The notes beneath the pieces were generated by a model that had not been told where the DNA came from, made no database searches, and saw only the letters and a list, made by a program, of their open reading frames with translations. Below are positions 58,661 through 64,000 of a stretch of 64,000 bases of DNA, piece by piece. Made by a program: the position numbers and the translations under genes. Position 1 is the stretch's first letter; the number at the start of each line of letters is the position of its first letter. The DNA is taken from positions 11,269,361-11,333,360 of the forward strand of contig NC_067120.1 of NCBI RefSeq assembly GCF_021347895.1. The letters run 5' to 3'. This DNA is from Acanthochromis polyacanthus. Taxonomy: Eukaryota > Chordata > Actinopteri > Pomacentridae.

Positions 58661-61600
58661 AAGAACGTGACCAGGTGGTTTCAGAAACAATGCACTATTT
58701 AACTGTAAGTGAAGAGGATGAGCCTGATAATTCCGCTCCTTTTAAGTTCAACTAAAGAGCCAAAAATACTCTAAGTTGAAGATGAAAAAAAAAAAAAACC
58801 TCGATGCAGTATATATATCTATACATGTTTACCTAAGTAAACAGAGCAGCAGCTCGCAGACACAGGACAAGAATATCCTGCTGCTTTCAGCAATAACGAT
58901 CAGGCTTAAAAGCACCGGCTGCTGCTTCTAGTTAAAGATTAATAGGTTTCTCAGGGCTCAGAGAAGCTCTAATAGGGTACTGACAAATGCTGGTTATACT
59001 CTGTATGACAAAACAGCACACTGTAATGTGAAGAAATGAGAAGCATTCACAAATGCAGAGGCAGAAATAGCGATTGCTGTCAAAGTTCCAACAATAACGT
59101 GCCGTGAAATTGGTGTCAGAGCTCCGTGGCTATAATGACGCATGCTTTTAATGCAAATATTTACCAGAATTTACAGTTTGGCCTGTGCCTCAAGAAAAGC
59201 CTTTGGACAAATACAGCTCAGGACCTACATTCAGTTTGAACTATAGGTTCAAAATTGACACAAAGACTTCCAGTGTCCTCCTAACCCTTTTAATGGAGAA
59301 TGGATTTTGTGTGTAATACTCAGGCTTTGTATTACTGTTAATATGTATAAGCATCACTTTTCTGCCAAAGTAACCTTTAAACATCCTACACAGGCATCCA
59401 GCATGTTTCAACAGTACCTGTTACACAGGATATACTTCCAGTTCCTGTAAAGAACATGACACTGCCGGACAATTTTGTATTGAGCGTTGACTCAGCTGTG
59501 AAATACCCTGCCATAAATGAGAGTTACCTGTGATTCCCCTCACTGGTCAACCTCTGTTGGGATTTGGAGGGATTTCCAGTGTCTTCAATCAAAACGGCAG
59601 CATCAGGTCTCTAATCCATCTTGGTGCCACCCATACACAAACGATTTTCTATCAATGGGCACTTCATAAACCATGAAAAAACAGCTTAGCAGCCATTCAT
59701 ATAAAAGGGTAAAGAGCACATGAAGTGGGCATTTGAACTTCCTAGATAACAACCACTTCTTTGTATCTTTAGTGTTGCAAGCTTCTTTAAATGTAAGTAG
59801 AAAGGCCTTCCTACCTTTTCTATGAAACCAAGCTGCCTTTCTCTCTGTAGTAGTTCACTGGTATAAATTATCCGTTGCCAGAACATTACAATACAAAATC
59901 TCTATTGACAGCTTAATCCTTTCCACCCCGCCATGATATATATGTCATGAAAATGCATCAGACAACCATTGTTGAAAGTCTGGCATGTGTGGTTCCATTA
60001 ATGAAGAGGCTGAATTGTACTACTATGATTAAGTAAAATAAAAAATCTGACTCTGGCCTGGTGACTGGGAAAAGGAAAACTAATTGTATTTAATAACTTT
60101 GCCAAGTGCCTCTTATCCAGAGAGCTAGTGTTGCTCATTTTGGCCTTATAGTTTCAGAGCTGACTGACAAACTTTAGGGATTTTGTTTATTTGTTTTCAC
60201 AAGAGGAAATTTCGAATTCTAGCCTCGGCTCTAAAGGGGTTAATTAGAACGTGATGTAATATTTCCTTAATACATTTTTATAAAGAACATGTGGTGCATA
60301 TTGAAAAGAAATTTGACATTTGGGCTTTGAGTACAGAATGAACAATGTTTTGTGCTGCAGTCTGATTACTGGAGGTGATTTCATATTATCTGTAGGAAAC
60401 ATCTGTCTCCCTACGAGCTGCGCACCGTGAATGTAAACGCACAACAGGGGAAGTACGCTGGCTTCATCTCAAGTGTCTGAAACAGTTGCCTGGTTACCTT
60501 CATTCACCAGGATGCCTTTGCCCTGCTAATGCACATGTGCAATGTACATTAGAGGGGCAGCTGAAACTGACAACAGCTACATTTAGAAATTATAAAATGT
60601 GCGTCAATATTATGGACGTGTTTCTTTCATTCAGCTTGCATCATAACCTTTTCAGTGCTCAATAGCTTCTTGAAATGGAAAGAAAATGTTATCCTAACTA
60701 GATATGCATACTATCCCCTTCCTCTGCCATATCTCACTTGTCCATTTTACAGCTTCCCACGTGAAAGAGCCTGTTGAAACCAGTTTCCTTATCTGGTTTT
60801 CTGTTTTACCAGGCTCCTATTTTGGTCTGAAATCTGTGACCCACACCTTAAAATGTCACTGTACACACGTCAAGTGAAGCAGGTACTCCACCTTCTCCTG
60901 TTCTTGGGGTAAGAAGTGCTTGGTACTCTGTTGTAATTATCCAGCTCCCAGTGCAACCCTCTAATAGCCTGTAAAACGTGTCAAAGGCATGATGTGTTCA
61001 TGATGGAGTTTAATGACTGCATGGACGAAGACGATATTGCAGGAGACCGTCAGCAGCAATCTGTCTTTTACGTCTGAGCAAATTGCACATACACACGTAT
61101 AATAATGATACAAGACAGATAAATCCTGTCAAAAGTTAAATTCAGTGTTTTTTAAAAATCATTTAAGGACTTCAATAGCCTGCCTGAATAAAAGAGGTCA
61201 GAATATTCCATGATGTCAGCGGTGCTGCTGTGAGTGATTGTTGTTTCAGAGCAGTGACATCAGTATTTATGGCCTGCTCTTCAAGCTAACGCTGGACCTC
61301 AGTGTTCGGCTTTGCATGGGATTAAAGGAAATAATGAATAGCTTGTGCAGTGTATTTCAGCTTTATCAGCACTCACAGGTTGAATCAGGTGGGATGAAAC
61401 CAGATCTGACTGACACAGACACACACAGAGCCACAGTGATAATGCCTCATGATGTTCCAAACTCACTGCAGTCTGCGTCATTTTATTAAGGCAAGACATT
61501 TCTTCTAATTCATGTCAAAATGTTTTAGATCTGTTCTAAATCTGCCTTGCATGCGTGTTGTTGCTAGTTGCAGAACTGGAAAGAAGGTAACTTTATGGTT

Positions 61601-64000
61601 TGATTACTTAACACATCCCCCTTTATTGACCTTTTCTCCTGCGTCACACAGACCACCCAGGTCATTTATTCTGCCTCTGTTTTGTTAGTTACAACATCTG
61701 TAGAACAACGGCACTAAATGGACTTTATGCAACCGCCTAGCATATGCTTTCTGTATAGACATTCACAGTTTCCGACAAGGTCATGCTGTATCTGCACGTA
61801 GCAGACTCATCACCTAGCCCGTACACCTGCCCTGTGTTACACCACCCTCTCAATCGCCTCAGCCATCGTATGGAGTTGAGTCCAAGCGTGACCTGTTTGG
61901 CACATAACAACCGCACATACTGTATGTTGGACTTCCTCACATCTGATCAGACTTATGTAAACTGAGATCCCACATGAAGCTTTTGCAATGCTGTGGTGGT
62001 CTGGTTTGGGTCCAAGCAGCTCCGCAAATACAGATGTTTGGCAATTTACTATATTGACTTTGCATTCGTAAATAGAAGTAGTTGATAATAACTCATCAGG
62101 AGGCCTTGTACAACACTCCAGTTGTGTGTTCTCATTTCTCAGTTTCCCCCAGTGATGTGCCCAATCATCCTCAGGAACAGGCACATGCTGGCGTGATGGT
62201 TAATTGCATTGGGACAGGGACGAGGACAAGGCTTGCACAATATTGTCCAAATAGCCATTACGCAGTTAGGCAAACAGTCTATCACAGCACAGGTCATGCG
62301 GAGGGTGCATGTGTGTGCATGTAGGCGTGCGTGGGTGAGGGGTGGCTGTTTGACTGACGCTGAAATTAGGCCATCTGTTAAAATGATTACATGCACAATA
62401 TGTAATATAAAGCAGGAGTTTCTTTTACAGTCACTTCTAATGAAAATTTGTGTCAACACTCCAGCGATGAGTATATTTAACCTCACCGATAAAATAAACT
62501 AGATACATGTAAAGACAGCACTGTCTTCCTGCCCGTCTTTCTGTGTTTTTTCCTCTTCAAGTAGTGCCTTCCACTCCCATGGCAACGAGGCCCGGCTCCA
62601 GGGGAAACCATGGAGATCCTGCCTTTCATGTGCGAGATGCTTTTATTTCGACACATAAGTTGATAGAAGGCCGTCCCTGTCTGTTTGATACGGATGCATC
62701 TCAGCCTCAGTCATGCTGCTGCTTGCATCCAAAGCCAGGTGTCAATAGATGCTTCCTGTGCATCTAAAATGAAGCGGGGTGCAAAGCAGGCTGCAGAGCA
62801 CATGTGGTGAATGGCTGACGCAGATGTGTGACAAATGGAAATTTAATTGGCTGTATAGGCAAATTTAAAAAGATTTAGCTTTTTATTAACACTAATTTGA
62901 AACACAAACAAAATGTTTAGAATAAGAAAAGAAAAATCTATCGACAAGGGGAAAATAAAATGTGAATTTAAAGACATTTTTTAAATTTATTTTTAAACTT
63001 TACCTCCAATTGTGCGACATACCACCCTTACATTGTATGGTTATGGTCATTAGGCAGTATGTTTCATCTTCCCACTCCACATATAGTCTTGGTCAGGTTC
63101 CCTAAAGTCAGAGGGAATGAGACACATCTAGGTCTGTCTGTGTCATTTTTACTGTCCTACTTACATGATCAACATCCAAACCACAGAGGGGCATCACAGT
63201 CCCAATTCCCTCGACCGTGTTTGTCCTTGACTTTGAGATATTAGTAGTGGACTGCACAGCTAATTGTATATTTGGGGAGAGTCTGTGGACATCATTTGTC
63301 AACTTAATTATATCATAGTTTAATGGAGAAAATATAATGCAATGGTAGGTTTGCAAACACCAAATTCACTGAACTACCATTTTCATTATAATAAAACCAG
63401 AGATGGGAAAAAAGTCTCATTTATTTTACTGCATTTTGAAGATCCAACAAAAATTCAATAAAGTATTATTACCACTACAAAGCACTGCAGTGTCTTAAAA
63501 ATGGCTCCAAAATGTTAACCTTCTCTCTCAGATACAGATTTCATAAGAATTTCTTCAGCTCATCTCCTACTAGAACTATTAGTCGGTAAGTAATCCAAAA
63601 CTCTGTCACTGCTGTTGTGATCTATTAGTGTTCAGATGTGTTGAGCAAACTACAATAATGTTTTTGTTTTAGTGTACATTTAGTTAGAACACCTAATTTA
63701 TTAGGCTATATCAAGTTTTTATGTCCTAGTATTGTGTAATGTGAGGCATGCAGACTCCCATCAGTTCCCATCGGTACACGAACATCCTCATATGATTCAT
63801 AAAACACCGTACCAGGGACGGCAGATAACGAATGCCCTCCTGCCTCTGGTCACGTTATTTAGCTGAGGGTAAACATGGAAGCTAGGTGATGGGTTTTTGT
63901 TTGCCAATTTGGTTTACTTGGCAACCGGCAGGCACAGGCCAGGGTAAATTGCAGTCTCATTTTCACTCAAGTGTTTCACAACGTTTGGCACAGAGGAAAC
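58661..64000. other. intergenic region right of c2cd4
   Basis: No coding exon, RNA gene or recognised mobile element. Poly-A tracts occur at 58785-58798. CCCATGGCAACG at 62577-62588 is an RFX-like half site. In mammals the next gene on this side is VPS13C; none of its exons were seen. Confidence 0.5.

Overview
The window is vertebrate nuclear DNA, almost certainly from a teleost fish and probably a spiny-rayed one. The evidence is intron-split talin coding sequence, GT-AG introns, long dinucleotide microsatellites, and many decayed Tc1/mariner, piggyBac-like and other repeats of kinds common in fish. No prokaryotic, viral or organellar gene was seen.

Minus strand, about 53.5 kb down to 329: the 5' half of the talin-2 gene (tln2). 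Eighteen consecutive coding exons between 19601 and 329 join in frame to give residues 1 to about 824 of a protein that is about 2540 residues long in vertebrates. They cover the whole FERM head (F0-F3), the calpain-sensitive linker, rod bundles R1 and R2, and the start of R3. The rest of the gene lies beyond position 1. The first coding exon has a splice acceptor just upstream of the ATG. The 5' untranslated exon must therefore lie further right, and the best candidate is a CpG-rich block near 53.0-53.7 kb that contains a clean minus-strand donor at 53342. This implies a first intron of about 33.7 kb.

Plus strand, about 56.15-58.66 kb: a C2CD4-family gene (C2CD4A/B type). It has a non-coding first exon, a short intron, one 450-codon coding exon with a C-terminal C2 domain, and a 3' UTR that opens with AU-rich elements. 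Its divergent pairing with tln2 matches the mammalian TLN2-C2CD4B neighbourhood. The regulatory DNA of the pair is expected in the large tln2 intron and the 53.7-56.1 kb spacer.

The introns and flanks hold repeats: a decayed Tc1-like transposon (11952-13309); a Tc1-type element with a TTAA-flanked piggyBac-like element nested inside it (15451-16738); a compact element with perfect 19-bp inverted repeats that carries a piece of a RecQ-like helicase (25460-26029); a CACTG-ended element with 3-bp target duplications (33304-33875); a SINE-like repeat with 12-bp target duplications (34405-34767); three remnants of one further Tc1-like family (35.3, 39.5 and 50.9 kb); and a 134-bp pure AG microsatellite (46029-46162). 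From 58.7 to 64 kb nothing is recognised.
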